Source: Pontivivens ytuae (GTDB lineage: Bacteria; Pseudomonadota; Alphaproteobacteria; Rhodobacterales; Rhodobacteraceae). Taken from it: a stretch of 64,000 nucleotides of DNA. Below the pieces are notes generated by a model. It was not told the origin of the DNA. It saw only the letters and a program-made list of their open reading frames with translations, and did not search any database. Positions 17,091 to 27,511 of this stretch are shown in pieces. The stretch is taken from contig NZ_CP064942.1 of the NCBI RefSeq assembly GCF_015679265.1, positions 2,326,001 through 2,390,000 on the forward strand. The letters are read 5' to 3'. Made by a program: the position numbers and the translations under genes. Position 1 is the stretch's first letter. Every line of letters starts with the position of its first letter.

Positions 17091-18581
17091 TCAGAGGAAG
17101 GCCGTTTCATCGAAGCTTCGCAACTTCCGCGAGTGTAACCGTTCGAGCGGCATTTCGCGAAGTGCCTCCATCGCATTTATACCGATTTCAAGGTGTTGAG
17201 CGACTTGTCGCTTATAGAACTCGGTCGCCATGCCCGGAAGTTTGAGTTCTCCGTGCAAAGGCTTGTCCGAAACACACAGCAGTGTGCCATATGGGACACG
17301 AAAGCGGAATCCATTCGCTGCGATCGTCGCACTTTCCATGTCGAGCGCGATGGCCCGCGACTGGCTCAGCCGCTGCACCGGACCGGACTGATCGCGCAAC
17401 TCCCAGTTGCGATTGTCGATCGTGACCACGGTGCCCGTGCGCATGATCCGCTTGAGCTCGTAACCCCCCAGCCCCGTGACCTTTTCCACGGCCTGTTCCA
17501 GTGCCACCTGGATTTCGGCCAGCGCCGGGATCGGCACCCAGACCGGCAGATCGTCGTCGAGGACGTGGTCCTCCCGCACATAGGCGTGGGCGAGCACGTA
17601 ATCGCCGAGGCTTTGCGAATGGCGAAGACCCGCGCAGTGACCCAGCATAAGCCACGCATGCGGTCGCAAAACGGCAATGTGGTCGGTGATGGTCTTCGCA
17701 TTCGAGGGACCGACCCCGATATTGACCATCGTGATCCCGTTCCCATCGGCCCGCGTCAGGTGATAGGTCGGCATCTGCGGCAGCTTCTTCACCAGCTCGC
17801 CCGTCGTGCCCTCCCGCGTCGTCATCCGCCCGCCGGGCTCGATGAAGGCGACGTAGTCGTTGTCCTCCTTCAGTTGCCCCTGCGCCCAGGTCACGAACTC
17901 GTCCATGTAGAACTGGTAGTTGGTAAAGAGCACGTGGTTCTGGAAATGCTTCGGGCTCGTCGCCGTGTAGTGGGCGAGGCGCGCCAGCGAGTAGTCCACC
18001 CGCTGCGCGGTGAAGGCCGCGAGCGCCCGGTGGCCGAACTCGTCCTTACCGGCGGTTCCGTTGACGATGTCATCGTTCGTGGTCTCCAGATCCGGCACGT
18101 CGAAATGATCGCGCAGGGGCCGGCCGAGCCGATCCTCGATCGAGCCCTCCACATGCGCGCCCTCGGGCAGGGCGAAGTGCAGCGGGATCGGCGTCTCGCT
18201 GACGCTCACCTGCACCGGCACGTTGTGGTTTCTCATCAGGAGGCCGATCTGCTGGATGAGGTAATGCCGAAAGAGATCGGGCCGCGTCAGCGTTGCCGCA
18301 TAGGTGCCGGGCTCTGAGACATGGCCGAAGCTCAACCGGCTGTCGACCCATGCGAACGAGGTCGTCGTCATCTCCAGCCGCGGGTAGTAGGCGCGGTAAC
18401 GCCCCTCGGGCTCCGCCCCGCCCATGATCGCCTTGAACCGCTCGCGCAGGAAGGTCGTCGCCTCGTCGTAGAGCGCCATGATGTGCTCCACCGCCTCGCC
18501 TGCATCGGAACAGATCTTGGCGCCGCGCGGCGCAGGGGTCAGGACGGGAAGCTCGGCAGGGGCGTCGGGTACGCGCATCAT
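17091..18581 (-). CDS. amn: AMP nucleosidase
   Basis: A 496-residue enzyme hydrolysing AMP to adenine and ribose-5-phosphate. It has the family's N-terminal AMP-nucleosidase-specific domain and a C-terminal nucleoside-phosphorylase-like domain with VNIGVGPSNAKTITDHIAVL and MLGHCAGLRHSQ; the final DMESATIAANGFRFRVPYG segment carries the acidic residues of that fold. GGAG precedes the start; two adjacent ATGs (18581 and 18578) are both possible. Length fits the family. The next gene upstream on the same strand is adenine deaminase, which would consume the adenine released. Confidence 0.93.
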   Translation of the reverse strand: MMRVPDAPAELPVLTPAPRGAKICSDAGEAVEHIMALYDEATTFLRERFKAIMGGAEPEGRYRAYYPRLEMTTTSFAWVDSRLSFGHVSEPGTYAATLTRPDLFRHYLIQQIGLLMRNHNVPVQVSVSETPIPLHFALPEGAHVEGSIEDRLGRPLRDHFDVPDLETTNDDIVNGTAGKDEFGHRALAAFTAQRVDYSLARLAHYTATSPKHFQNHVLFTNYQFYMDEFVTWAQGQLKEDNDYVAFIEPGGRMTTREGTTGELVKKLPQMPTYHLTRADGNGITMVNIGVGPSNAKTITDHIAVLRPHAWLMLGHCAGLRHSQSLGDYVLAHAYVREDHVLDDDLPVWVPIPALAEIQVALEQAVEKVTGLGGYELKRIMRTGTVVTIDNRNWELRDQSGPVQRLSQSRAIALDMESATIAANGFRFRVPYGTLLCVSDKPLHGELKLPGMATEFYKRQVAQHLEIGINAMEALREMPLERLHSRKLRSFDETAFL

Positions 18582-18720
18582 GTATCTCCGGTAGGTCGGT
18601 CTTGGCGCCGACATGGACGATTGTCGTGACGGCCTGACGACAGGCCGCCCGGGATACGGTTGTGCCTTATCATCCAAGAGACGCAGGGGAAAGCGCGGTT
18701 TGGGTGCAATGCACCACCAT

Positions 18721-18893
18721 CCCGGCCGCAGCGCCGGGACCGCCGACAGCCCAGCCAACCGTCCCGGCCGCAGAGCCGGGACCGTCATCCAACGAGGCGC
18801 ACCTAGGCCAAAGACCCCGGATCACGTCCGGGGTGGTATCAAGGAGAAGCACCCTCCCGCCCGGCAGCCCCGCCGGGCTAGGGCTCCGCCCGT
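18721..18893. repeat. Mosaic repeat island I
   Basis: This 329-nt spacer (18582-18910) between ade and amn is made largely of hairpin modules. CCCGGC/GCCGGG hairpins occur twice (18721-18738 and 18763-18780), an ACCCCGGA/TCCGGGGT hairpin lies at 18814-18834, and a CGGGCGGAGCCC-type module (reverse complement) near 18880. Positions 18806-18840 match the reverse complement of 39666-39700 at 33 of 35 bases, and 18760-18784 matches 39722-39747 in reverse with one mismatch in the aligned core. No ORF with coding character is present. Confidence 0.65.
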
Positions 18894-18910
18894 GATCGGT
18901 CCTCCCCGCA

Positions 18911-20695
18911 TCACTCCACCAGCAGCTCCGTCTTCCGGAACGCCGTCACATCCACCAGCCCGATATCCGAGATCCGCAGCTCCGGGATCACCACCAGCGC
19001 CAGCAGGGAGTGCTGCATGTAGGCGTTGTTCAGCCCGCACCCGCAGGCCCGCATCGCCGCCATCATCTGATCCGCCGCCGCCGCGACGTCCTCCGCCGGC
19101 CGGTCTGACATGAGCCCCGCGATCGGCAGCTCCACCATCGCGATTTCCACACCGTCCTTGAAGACGCAGATCCCGCCGCCAACCTCCCGCAGCCGATTGG
19201 CGGCCAGCGCCATGTCCGCCTTCGAGGTGCCCACGACAATCATGTGGTGGCTGTCATGGGCAACCGTGGAGGCCATGGCGCAGTCCACGTCATAGCCGAA
19301 GCCTGACACGAGCCCGTTCGTCACACCCCCCGTCGCCCGGTGCCGCTCCACCAGCGCGATCTGGCAGATGTCGCCCGCCCGATCCATCTGCACCAGCCCA
19401 TCGGCCACGGGAAGCTCTGCCTCCAGCGCCCGCGTCGGCGCCTGGTTCTCCACGACGCCGATCACCCGCGCACGCACCCTCTCACCCTCCGCGGGGATAT
19501 CGAAATCCGACGCCTCCAGGTCCCGCTTCATGTTGACCGTCGCCCGCGCGCTGTCGGGCCAGCGGAAGTCGACCTGCGGCGCGAGCAACCGCCCCTCCTC
19601 CGCCAGCACGACGCCGCGCCCGATCACCATCTCGATCGGCAGGGCCCGCAGGTCCGAGCTCAGGATCACGTCGGCCCGCCGCCCCGGCGCAATACTCCCC
19701 AACTCCCGCTCCAGCCCGAAATGCGTCGCCGTGTTGATCGTCGCCATCTGCAGCGCCATGACCGGGTCGAGCCCGCAGGCGATCGCATGCCGCACCACCC
19801 GGTTCATGTGCCCGTCATTGACCAGCGTGCCGGAGTGGCAATCGTCCGTGCACAGGATGAAATTGCGCGGATCGAGCCCCTTCTCCGTCACCGCCGTCAC
19901 CTGCGCCTCCACGTCGTACCAGGCGGAGCCGAGGCGCATCATCGCCCGCATGCCCTGCCGCACCCGCGCGATGGCGTCGGCCTCCGACGTGCCCTCGTGA
20001 TCGTCCGCCGGTCCGCCCGCAGCGTAGGCGTGAAAGGCCGGCCCGAGGTCGGGCGAGGCATAATGCCCGCCCACCGTCTTGCCCGCCGCCTGCGTCGCCG
20101 CGATCTCGCCCAGCATCGCCTGGGAGCCGCCGATCACGCCGGGGAAGTTCATCATCTCGCCCAGCCCGATGATCCCGGGCCACGCCATCGCCTCCTCGAC
20201 CTCCGCGGGGCCGAGCTCCGCCCCCGTCGTCTCCAGCCCCGGCGCGGACGGCGCACAGGAGGGCATCTGCGTGAACACGTTGACCGGCTGCGCCAGCGCC
20301 TCGTCATGCATCAGCCGCACGCCGGGCAGGCCCAGCACGTTCGCCACCTCGTGCGGATCAATGAACATCGAGGTCGTCCCGTGCGGGATCACCGCGCGGG
20401 CGAACTCGCTGACGGTGAGCATCCCGCTCTCCACATGCATGTGCCCGTCGCAGAGCCCCGGCAGCATGAACCGCCCGTCCGCCTCGATCACCTCGGTGCC
20501 CTCGCCGATGCAGTGCGACGCATCCGGCCCGCAATAGGCGAAGCGCCCGGCCTTGATCGCGAGGTCGTGGTTCTCCAACAGCTCCCGCGTATGCACGTTC
20601 ACCCAGGTCCCCTTGCGGATCACCAGGTCAGCGGGCGCACGGCCCGCCGCCACGGCGACGAGCTCTGCGGCGACATCCTGCCAGGTGGGGAACAT
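18911..20695 (-). CDS. ade: Adenine deaminase
   Basis: A 594-residue amidohydrolase-superfamily enzyme converting adenine to hypoxanthine and ammonia. Metal-binding motif LCDGHMHVESGMLT, then FIDPHEVANVLG, the TDDCHSGTLVNDGHMN segment and the C-terminal VAHDSHHMIVVGTS region characteristic of bacterial Ade are visible. ATG 20695 was chosen because the upstream frame runs into the repeat-bearing spacer and lacks conserved sequence. Together with amn it would form a salvage or adenylate-turnover route AMP to adenine to hypoxanthine. Confidence 0.93.
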   Translation of the reverse strand: MFPTWQDVAAELVAVAAGRAPADLVIRKGTWVNVHTRELLENHDLAIKAGRFAYCGPDASHCIGEGTEVIEADGRFMLPGLCDGHMHVESGMLTVSEFARAVIPHGTTSMFIDPHEVANVLGLPGVRLMHDEALAQPVNVFTQMPSCAPSAPGLETTGAELGPAEVEEAMAWPGIIGLGEMMNFPGVIGGSQAMLGEIAATQAAGKTVGGHYASPDLGPAFHAYAAGGPADDHEGTSEADAIARVRQGMRAMMRLGSAWYDVEAQVTAVTEKGLDPRNFILCTDDCHSGTLVNDGHMNRVVRHAIACGLDPVMALQMATINTATHFGLERELGSIAPGRRADVILSSDLRALPIEMVIGRGVVLAEEGRLLAPQVDFRWPDSARATVNMKRDLEASDFDIPAEGERVRARVIGVVENQAPTRALEAELPVADGLVQMDRAGDICQIALVERHRATGGVTNGLVSGFGYDVDCAMASTVAHDSHHMIVVGTSKADMALAANRLREVGGGICVFKDGVEIAMVELPIAGLMSDRPAEDVAAAADQMMAAMRACGCGLNNAYMQHSLLALVVIPELRISDIGLVDVTAFRKTELLVE

Positions 20696-20777
20696 GGGGG
20701 CCTCCTTCACTGCTTCGGCGCAGCATCGGCCAGGCCCGCGCCGCCGTCCAGAGCGGCGCGCCCGCCGCACGGTCGGA

Positions 20778-20850
20778 TTCGCGTATTTGGGGAAAGATGA
20801 AAGCGCAGGCCCGACTTCATCTGTCCGGAAGTATCCCCGCCGGAGGCATC
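20778..20850. repeat. Two inward-facing copies of the short interspersed repeat
   Basis: A plus copy at 20778-20801 (exact inverted match to 13142-13165) faces a minus copy at 20815-20850 whose reverse complement contains CCTCCGGCGGGGATACTTCC. The remaining part of the 20696-20917 spacer shows only GC-rich sequence. Confidence 0.6.
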
Positions 20851-20917
20851 GCGGGCGCCAGCCCGCGCCCGGCCCAACGGGAGGAGGTCCCGAAGGGCCG
20901 ACGACGGGCGGGAGCGG

Positions 20918-21805
20918 CTAGCGCAGAAAGCCCATGCTCGCCGTCGGGGTCAGGTCATGGCGGTTGAGAAACGCCGCCAGCTTCTCCGGATCCGGCTGGC
21001 GGTCCGTCCCCGTCTCCTCCGCCGCGAGACCGCCGGTGATGAAGAGCGTGTCGAGCCCCTCGCCCATGCCGCCCGCGATGTCCGTCGCGATCCCGTCGCC
21101 GATGCACAGGATCCTGTCGTCCGCCACGCTCTCGCCCCGCGCCTCCTCCATCCGCCGCCGGGCGAGCTGGTAGATCGGAGCGTGCGGCTTGCCGAAGGAG
21201 CGCGCGTCGCCGCCCGCCGCCTCGTAGGCCTGTGCGATCCCGCCCGCGCACCAGATCCGCTTGTCGCCGCGGTCGACGAAGATGTCGGGGTTCGCGCACA
21301 GCATCTTCAGCCCCTTGTTCACGCCGCAGAGGATCGTCGCGCGGTAATCGTCGGGCGTCTCCGTTTCGTCGTCGAAGAGACCGGTGCACACGATCCCCTC
21401 CGCCTCCTCCAGCGGCACGCGCTCGATATCGGTGCCGCGGTAGAAATCCTCGGTCGAGACCGCCTGGAAGAAGCTCTCATCGCGCTGCGGCCCGATATGG
21501 TAGATCCGCTTGCCGAACATGCCGGAGGCGAGCGCGTCCACCGCCGCATCGCCGGAGGAGGCGACGGCGTGGTAGATCTCCCGCGGCACGTTCAGCCCGT
21601 CGAGCTGCGTGACCACGGCCGGGGAGGGGCGGGGCGAGTTCGTCACCAGCACCACCGTCCCGCCCGTATCGCGGAACGCCTCCATCGCCGCGACCGCTTC
21701 CGGGAAGGCCGTCACGCCGTTATGCAGGCAGCCCCAGAGGTCGCAGAACACGGCATCGTAGGTGCCCGAGATCTCGGTCAGGCTCTCGATGATGCGAGGG
21801 GTCAT
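20918..21805 (-). CDS. HAD-IIA superfamily hydrolase (TIGR01459 type)
   Basis: A 295-residue HAD hydrolase of the CECR5/NagD-like class IIA. Motif I is DAVFCDLWGCLHNG: the nucleophile Asp is present but the usual second Asp is replaced by Trp, as is normal for this subfamily. Motif II is VLVTNSPRP and motif III/IV LCIGDGIATDIAGG; GKPHAPIYQLA is also typical. Substrate unknown, probably a phosphorylated sugar or nucleotide. Its ATG overlaps the stop codon region of the downstream TraB gene (ATGA), indicating a coupled pair. Confidence 0.85.
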   Translation of the reverse strand: MTPRIIESLTEISGTYDAVFCDLWGCLHNGVTAFPEAVAAMEAFRDTGGTVVLVTNSPRPSPAVVTQLDGLNVPREIYHAVASSGDAAVDALASGMFGKRIYHIGPQRDESFFQAVSTEDFYRGTDIERVPLEEAEGIVCTGLFDDETETPDDYRATILCGVNKGLKMLCANPDIFVDRGDKRIWCAGGIAQAYEAAGGDARSFGKPHAPIYQLARRRMEEARGESVADDRILCIGDGIATDIAGGMGEGLDTLFITGGLAAEETGTDRQPDPEKLAAFLNRHDLTPTASMGFLR

Positions 21806-22806
21806 GGGCGGGCTTCTCCGTCGACGGGCAGACGCTCAACGCTGTAGCCCGCCTCGGTCAGGAGCTGCAACAGCCCCTCTTCGCCGCCGAGGTGCAGCGC
21901 GCCGACGGCCACCACCGCATTGCCCGCGTCGACCGCCGCCTCGATGGCGGGCATCCAGTTGCGGTTGCGGCGGACCAGCAGCGCCTCCTCGGTGATGTCG
22001 GCCATGCGCCGGGCGTCGGCGACACCGACCTCCCGCTCGGCCATCCACTGCGACATCGCCCAGATCTCCGCGATGCGGCCCTCCTCGTAGAACTCCACCA
22101 GCGTGATGAAGGTCGGATCGGCGAGGTCCACCGTCACCAGCGCGAGGCGCAGCATGTCGAGCGTATCTTCCGGCGGCAGGCCGTCGAGGATGCCGATCAC
22201 CTCCGCCGCTTCCTCCAGCCCCTTCACGGCGACGCCGTTGTCGAGGGCGAGGTCCTCCACCCGCAGGTCGATCGCAGGCGCCCCACCCGCGGCCATGGCC
22301 AGTTCACAAGGCGGCAGCGCGACCAGCGTCATCGCGAACCACGGCTTCAGCCGGTCGGCGATCTGCGGCGGGATGCCGAAGGGTTGCAGGTTGCGGGTAA
22401 ACGCCTCCCACTCCTTGGTCGACAGACGCGACTGCAGGCCGGGGCCGGTCATGTCCATGATCGCCGTCGGATCGGTCTGCATCAGCGCCTCGGCGCGCGC
22501 CTGCTCCTCGGTCGTGACCTCGACGAGCACGGTGGTCGCCCCGGCCACCGCCGCGCGCACCTCGGCGGGAATGCGGATCTCCGGATCGGCGCTGTGGATC
22601 GTGCCGTAAAGCAGGCTGTCCCCGCCCGCGCCCGAGACGCGCCAGACCCGGCCGGTGCCGAAGGGCATCTCGGCCGCGCGCTCCGTCAACTCGGCCTCGG
22701 TCCCGGCGGGAAGCTGCTCGAGCAGGCCGGGCCCGGTGCAGCGGGCCTCCGCCACGGCGGGGGCGAGCCCCAGGATCAGGGCAAGGGACGTCAGATGGCG
22801 GAGCAT
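21802..22806 (-). CDS. TraB/GumN family protein, copy 1
   Basis: A 334-residue exported protein with an N-terminal signal sequence (MLRHLTSLALILGLAPAVAEA). The TraB/GumN fold is indicated by the GTIHSAD motif after the first strands, the HVFVE-like LVEVTTEE strand and the C-terminal GALHLGGEEGL motif, which carry the conserved Gly-x-His residues proposed to bind metal. It is about one third identical by eye to the next gene and shares a Cys after the signal peptide and a Cys in LPPCELAM. Role unknown; related proteins have been proposed to be metalloproteases. Confidence 0.82.
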   Translation of the reverse strand: MLRHLTSLALILGLAPAVAEARCTGPGLLEQLPAGTEAELTERAAEMPFGTGRVWRVSGAGGDSLLYGTIHSADPEIRIPAEVRAAVAGATTVLVEVTTEEQARAEALMQTDPTAIMDMTGPGLQSRLSTKEWEAFTRNLQPFGIPPQIADRLKPWFAMTLVALPPCELAMAAGGAPAIDLRVEDLALDNGVAVKGLEEAAEVIGILDGLPPEDTLDMLRLALVTVDLADPTFITLVEFYEEGRIAEIWAMSQWMAEREVGVADARRMADITEEALLVRRNRNWMPAIEAAVDAGNAVVAVGALHLGGEEGLLQLLTEAGYSVERLPVDGEARP

Positions 22807-22884
22807 GGGGGCCTCTTCGAGGGTTATTGGTGATCGGCAGGTAGCGCCCGGCCCGGACGAGGACAGGGCGCCGACAAGGGGGGA

Positions 22885-23895
22885 TCAGTCGGCGGCGAGG
22901 TGCAGCTCGGCCTCGCCCAGCGGCACCCTGCGCACGGCGTAGCCGCTCTCGTGCAGAGCATACAAGAGCCCCGCCTCGCCGATCAGGTGCAGCGCGCCCA
23001 CCGCGATCACGGCGTCACCTTGCGCCAGCTCCGCCTCGATCCGCGGCAGCCAGGCGGCGGTGCGCGCGTCCAGCAGCGCCTCCCGATCCGGCGGGCCGCC
23101 CTCGGCGAAGGCGCCGCCCAAAGCATCGGACAGCACCGCGATCGAGGCGACCTCCTCCTCGGCATAGAGCGCCTGCATCGTGGTCGCGACATCCACCGTC
23201 AGCGGCTGCAGCCGCAGGCTGGTCCGCAGGCTGCGCACCTGCATGTCGAGCGGCGTTTCCGCAAGCGCACTCAGCGCCGCCTCCCACCCTTCGAGGCCCG
23301 CGACGGCGACACCATTGCCGCGCGCCAGCGTCTCCAGCGCCGTGTCGAGCGTCGGCCCGGGCAGGGCCTGCGCGCAGGCCGGCAGGCCCAGCAGCATAGC
23401 CGCGAACCACGGCCGCAGATGCGGGACGACCTGCGGCGCGATCCCCCGCGGCACGATCAGGCTGACCATGTGGGCGAGCTCCGGCCCCTCCAGCGTCGAG
23501 CCCAGGTTCTCCCCCGCCGGGCCGATCAGCAGGTGCGGGTCGGCGCTCAGAGCGGCCTGCATCCGCGCCCGCTCCTCCCCCGTGATCTCGACGAAGACAT
23601 GGCGCGCCTCGGCGATCCGCTCGGCCACCGGCTCCGGCACGTCGAGGCCCGGCAGGTGCAGCGTGCCGAAGATCAGCGAGCTCGCGCCCTCCGGCCCCGC
23701 CACCTCCCACGCGATCCCGTCGCCGAAGGGCGTGTCGTCGGCCCGCGCGCCCAGCTCGGCGCGCACCGGCTCGGGCAGCGTCTCCATCAGGTTCTCGCCC
23801 CCGCAGGAGGCAAGGCCCGGACCGGCCGCGGCAAGCACAAGTATAGCGGCAGCGCCCGCCGCAAGGCGCCGGCAAGAGTTCGAAATCTGGATCAT
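22885..23895 (-). CDS. TraB/GumN family protein, copy 2
   Basis: A 336-residue paralogue of the preceding gene, 78 nt upstream of it. It has a signal peptide ending near GPGLASC, then CGGENLMETLPEPVRAEL, the FGTLHLPG motif and the terminal VGALHLIGEAGLL motif. LASC looks like a lipobox, but both paralogues keep this Cys and a second one (LPACAQAL here), so a structural disulfide is an equally good explanation. The tandem pair is followed by the HAD hydrolase on the same strand. Confidence 0.82.
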   Translation of the reverse strand: MIQISNSCRRLAAGAAAILVLAAAGPGLASCGGENLMETLPEPVRAELGARADDTPFGDGIAWEVAGPEGASSLIFGTLHLPGLDVPEPVAERIAEARHVFVEITGEERARMQAALSADPHLLIGPAGENLGSTLEGPELAHMVSLIVPRGIAPQVVPHLRPWFAAMLLGLPACAQALPGPTLDTALETLARGNGVAVAGLEGWEAALSALAETPLDMQVRSLRTSLRLQPLTVDVATTMQALYAEEEVASIAVLSDALGGAFAEGGPPDREALLDARTAAWLPRIEAELAQGDAVIAVGALHLIGEAGLLYALHESGYAVRRVPLGEAELHLAAD

Positions 23896-23972
23896 GGCTC
23901 GGACGAGCCTGACCCCGTCACCCCCATCCTGGCCAGCATAAAAAATTCATGGGCTCCGCTCCTGTGGGCCTG

Positions 23973-24001
23973 TTGACACAGTCGGGGCCTCTCTCTAGAT
24001 C
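23973..24001 (+). promoter_or_regulatory. groESL promoter candidate
   Basis: Perfect TTGACA (23973-23978), 17-nt spacer, TAGATC (23996-24001). The start site would lie at about 24008, inside the CIRCE element. Confidence 0.6.
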
Positions 24002-24005
24002 GCCG

Positions 24006-24032
24006 TTAGCACTCCCCGGCGGTGAGTGCCAA
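24006..24032. promoter_or_regulatory. CIRCE operator (HrcA-binding site)
   Basis: TTAGCACTC, a 9-nt spacer, then GAGTGCCAA: the consensus inverted repeat with one mismatch (C for T). It overlaps the predicted start site, so HrcA repression of groESL at normal temperature is expected. hrcA itself is not in the window. Confidence 0.93.
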
Positions 24033-24078
24033 AGCCCGACCGCCCAAAACGCAATTGAGCCTTTTGTAGGAGAGACTC

Positions 24079-24366
24079 ATGAACTTCACCCCGCTGCACG
24101 ACCGTGTCCTGGTACGTCGCCTTGAGAGCGACGAGAAGACCGCAGGCGGCCTCATCATCCCCGACAGCGCCAAGGAAAAGCCCGCCGAGGGCGAGGTCAT
24201 CGCAGTCGGCGCAGGTGCCAAGGACGATGACGGCGACCGCATCGCGATGGACGTGAAAGCCGGCGACAAGATCCTGTTCGGCAAGTGGTCCGGCACCGAG
24301 ATCAAGATCGACGGCGAAGAGCTGCTGATCATGAAGGAGAGCGACATCCTCGGCATCCTCGCCTGA
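24079..24366 (+). CDS. groES: Co-chaperonin GroES
   Basis: The 95-residue co-chaperonin that caps GroEL. It begins with [14 protein letters not shown] and contains the mobile-loop region [16 protein letters not shown] and the C-terminal strand [19 protein letters not shown] lies 7 nt before the ATG. First gene of the bicistronic chaperonin operon, controlled by CIRCE. Confidence 0.98.
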   Translation: MNFTPLHDRVLVRRLESDEKTAGGLIIPDSAKEKPAEGEVIAVGAGAKDDDGDRIAMDVKAGDKILFGKWSGTEIKIDGEELLIMKESDILGILA

Positions 24367-24384
24367 GCGATCCCTCTCTCCTGA

Positions 24385-26055
<1,671 letters not shown>

Positions 26056-26080
26056 TCACCGCCTGCCCTTCGGCAGACAG

Positions 26081-26115
26081 GGGCCGTCCTTAGGGACGGC
26101 CCTTTTTTGTTTTTA
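26081..26115 (+). terminator. Intrinsic terminator of groESL
   Basis: A 9-bp stem GGGCCGTCC/GGACGGCCC with a TTAG loop (26081-26102) is followed by TTTTTTGTTTTT. The remaining spacer to 26244 shows no gene; GC drops from here on. Confidence 0.93.
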
Positions 26116-26244
26116 GTGGGGAGCTCGGATGGCGGCTCTGAGCTCAAAGCGACCGGTGCTGCGCTGTAGACCAACGTACGTTCTTTGGAGCGCAGCCCGC
26201 ACACGACAGAAGAGACCGCGACCATCCAAATTTCCGAAACGGCA

Positions 26245-27018
26245 TCAGATCAGGCTGGCCTGCGCTGAACGGTCTACCCGGATCACGCCAGACAGAAGCC
26301 ACTTGTTGAACTTGGTCACGCGGTGCGTGCCCATAGCGAAGGCGACACCACGTTCGGGCATGTCCTGCCCCCACTTTTTGCGCATCGCGCGTAGGGTGGC
26401 TTCCTCGCCATACTGCTCACGCCACTTGAAGAATGTGCGCTCAGTTTCCCAGTCGATACAGGTATGTGTCAGGGTCTTGCCTTCATGCTCAAAGCGATAG
26501 TGGAATGAATACGGGGCAACGTCCGGTGTCAGAACCGTGCTATCGCCTGAGAACATATCTGTTTGGCTCAGAAGCGTATCTCGGCGTCTTTGGTGCTTCG
26601 TCTTCGCGGCATCGCTGAGCGGGCGAATGATGAATTCCGGATTTTCAGGGCGTATTAGCGCAAAGGAGCGGCCCTTCTCTTTTTCCTCAGTCAGGCTTTC
26701 CACGATAGCGCGCCGTGCGAACTCATGCCGTTCCGATTTCTTGACCTCGCGGACTTTCACGAGGGACTCGTGATCTACGCGCTTGCTCTCGGGGCGCAGA
26801 TCCTTGGGCTTTGCACTGCGCCATCTGGTGCTAATGATATCCCAGCGGCTGAAGCGCTGTGCATTGTTCAGAAGCTTGAACGGCATAGGGTAGAGCCGGT
26901 GCCAATTCCCGTAAATGTCGATACCTGCAACGCAGACGGTTTCACCGTGGGTCTGCCCGGTTTCCGGGGCAGCCTTCACGACTACGCAGACTTCAACCGG
27001 GTCTTGCCAGTCGCTCAA
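26245..27018 (-). CDS. Unrecognised protein encoded with a DUF488 protein
   Basis: A 257-residue soluble protein I do not recognise. It opens with VEVCVVVKAAPETGQTHGET and then VCVAGIDIYGNWHRLYPMPF, an apparent beta-rich module; the middle is strongly charged (ESKRVDHESLVKVREVKKSE) and the end is basic with many aromatic residues (FFKWREQYGEEATLRAMRKK). This suggests a nucleic-acid-interacting protein, an inference only. The start codon is TTG (27018), 3 nt after the stop of the DUF488 gene and without a Shine-Dalgarno sequence, implying translational coupling. GC is clearly lower than in neighbours (30 of 60 bases in 26461-26520). The two genes look like a transferred cassette. Confidence 0.75.
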   Translation of the reverse strand: MSDWQDPVEVCVVVKAAPETGQTHGETVCVAGIDIYGNWHRLYPMPFKLLNNAQRFSRWDIISTRWRSAKPKDLRPESKRVDHESLVKVREVKKSERHEFARRAIVESLTEEKEKGRSFALIRPENPEFIIRPLSDAAKTKHQRRRDTLLSQTDMFSGDSTVLTPDVAPYSFHYRFEHEGKTLTHTCIDWETERTFFKWREQYGEEATLRAMRKKWGQDMPERGVAFAMGTHRVTKFNKWLLSGVIRVDRSAQASLI

Positions 27019-27021
27019 AGA

Positions 27022-27486
27022 CTAGTTCACTGCGATATGTTCAATACGCGCGCCAACAAGGGCTGACAGGCGCTCTGCCACGATCTTGCGGTGACAGCCT
27101 TCATGGTGGCGTTCAAAGCACGTGAGGCAGACCCGTTTGCCCTTCACGCTATTGGCAAGTTCGGTAAGCGCTGTCTGTGCGTCTTCGCCTTCCAAGTGTT
27201 TCGTGAAAATCTCTACAAAAAGGTCATGGTTGCCAGCACGTGCAGCTTCTCTGCCCGGCTTCGGGTCACCAAGTGCCTTAACGTGCAGGTATTCTATGCC
27301 CGCCTCTCTGACGGCGGCATTAAGGCCATTCTTTGAGAAGCCTTTTTTGCGCGACAGGGGCAATTCCCGAACATCTACCAGCACCTCGATTTCTGCATCT
27401 GCCAAGCGGTTAACGAAATCGTCAATGGTGGACTTCTCGTAACCTATTGTGAATATTGGCTCTTCCGCCTGTATGCTCTCGGCCAC
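27022..27486 (-). CDS. DUF488 family protein
   Basis: A 154-residue DUF488 protein. Family features: PIFTIGYEKSTIDDFVNRL near the N-terminus, LVDVRELPLSRKKGFSK (the DVR-P motif), EYLHVKALGDPKP and the terminal Cys/His cluster CLTCFERHHEGCHRKIVAERL. The biochemical function of DUF488 is not known. A GTG start at 27486 is preferred over ATG 27540: GGAGG lies 7 nt before the GTG, and a promoter (TGGACA-16-TACTAT) overlaps the region between the two starts. The frame is 172 residues from the ATG. First gene of a two-gene low-GC unit. Confidence 0.85.
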   Translation of the reverse strand: MAESIQAEEPIFTIGYEKSTIDDFVNRLADAEIEVLVDVRELPLSRKKGFSKNGLNAAVREAGIEYLHVKALGDPKPGREAARAGNHDLFVEIFTKHLEGEDAQTALTELANSVKGKRVCLTCFERHHEGCHRKIVAERLSALVGARIEHIAVN

Positions 27487-27511
27487 TTTGGCACCTCCGT
27501 TTTTTCTAGCG

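Noticed and set aside
23773..23830. Lipoprotein lipobox (LASC) in the second TraB/GumN protein
   Set aside because: The first paralogue keeps the Cys but not the lipobox context, and both carry a second conserved Cys, so a disulfide is at least as likely.
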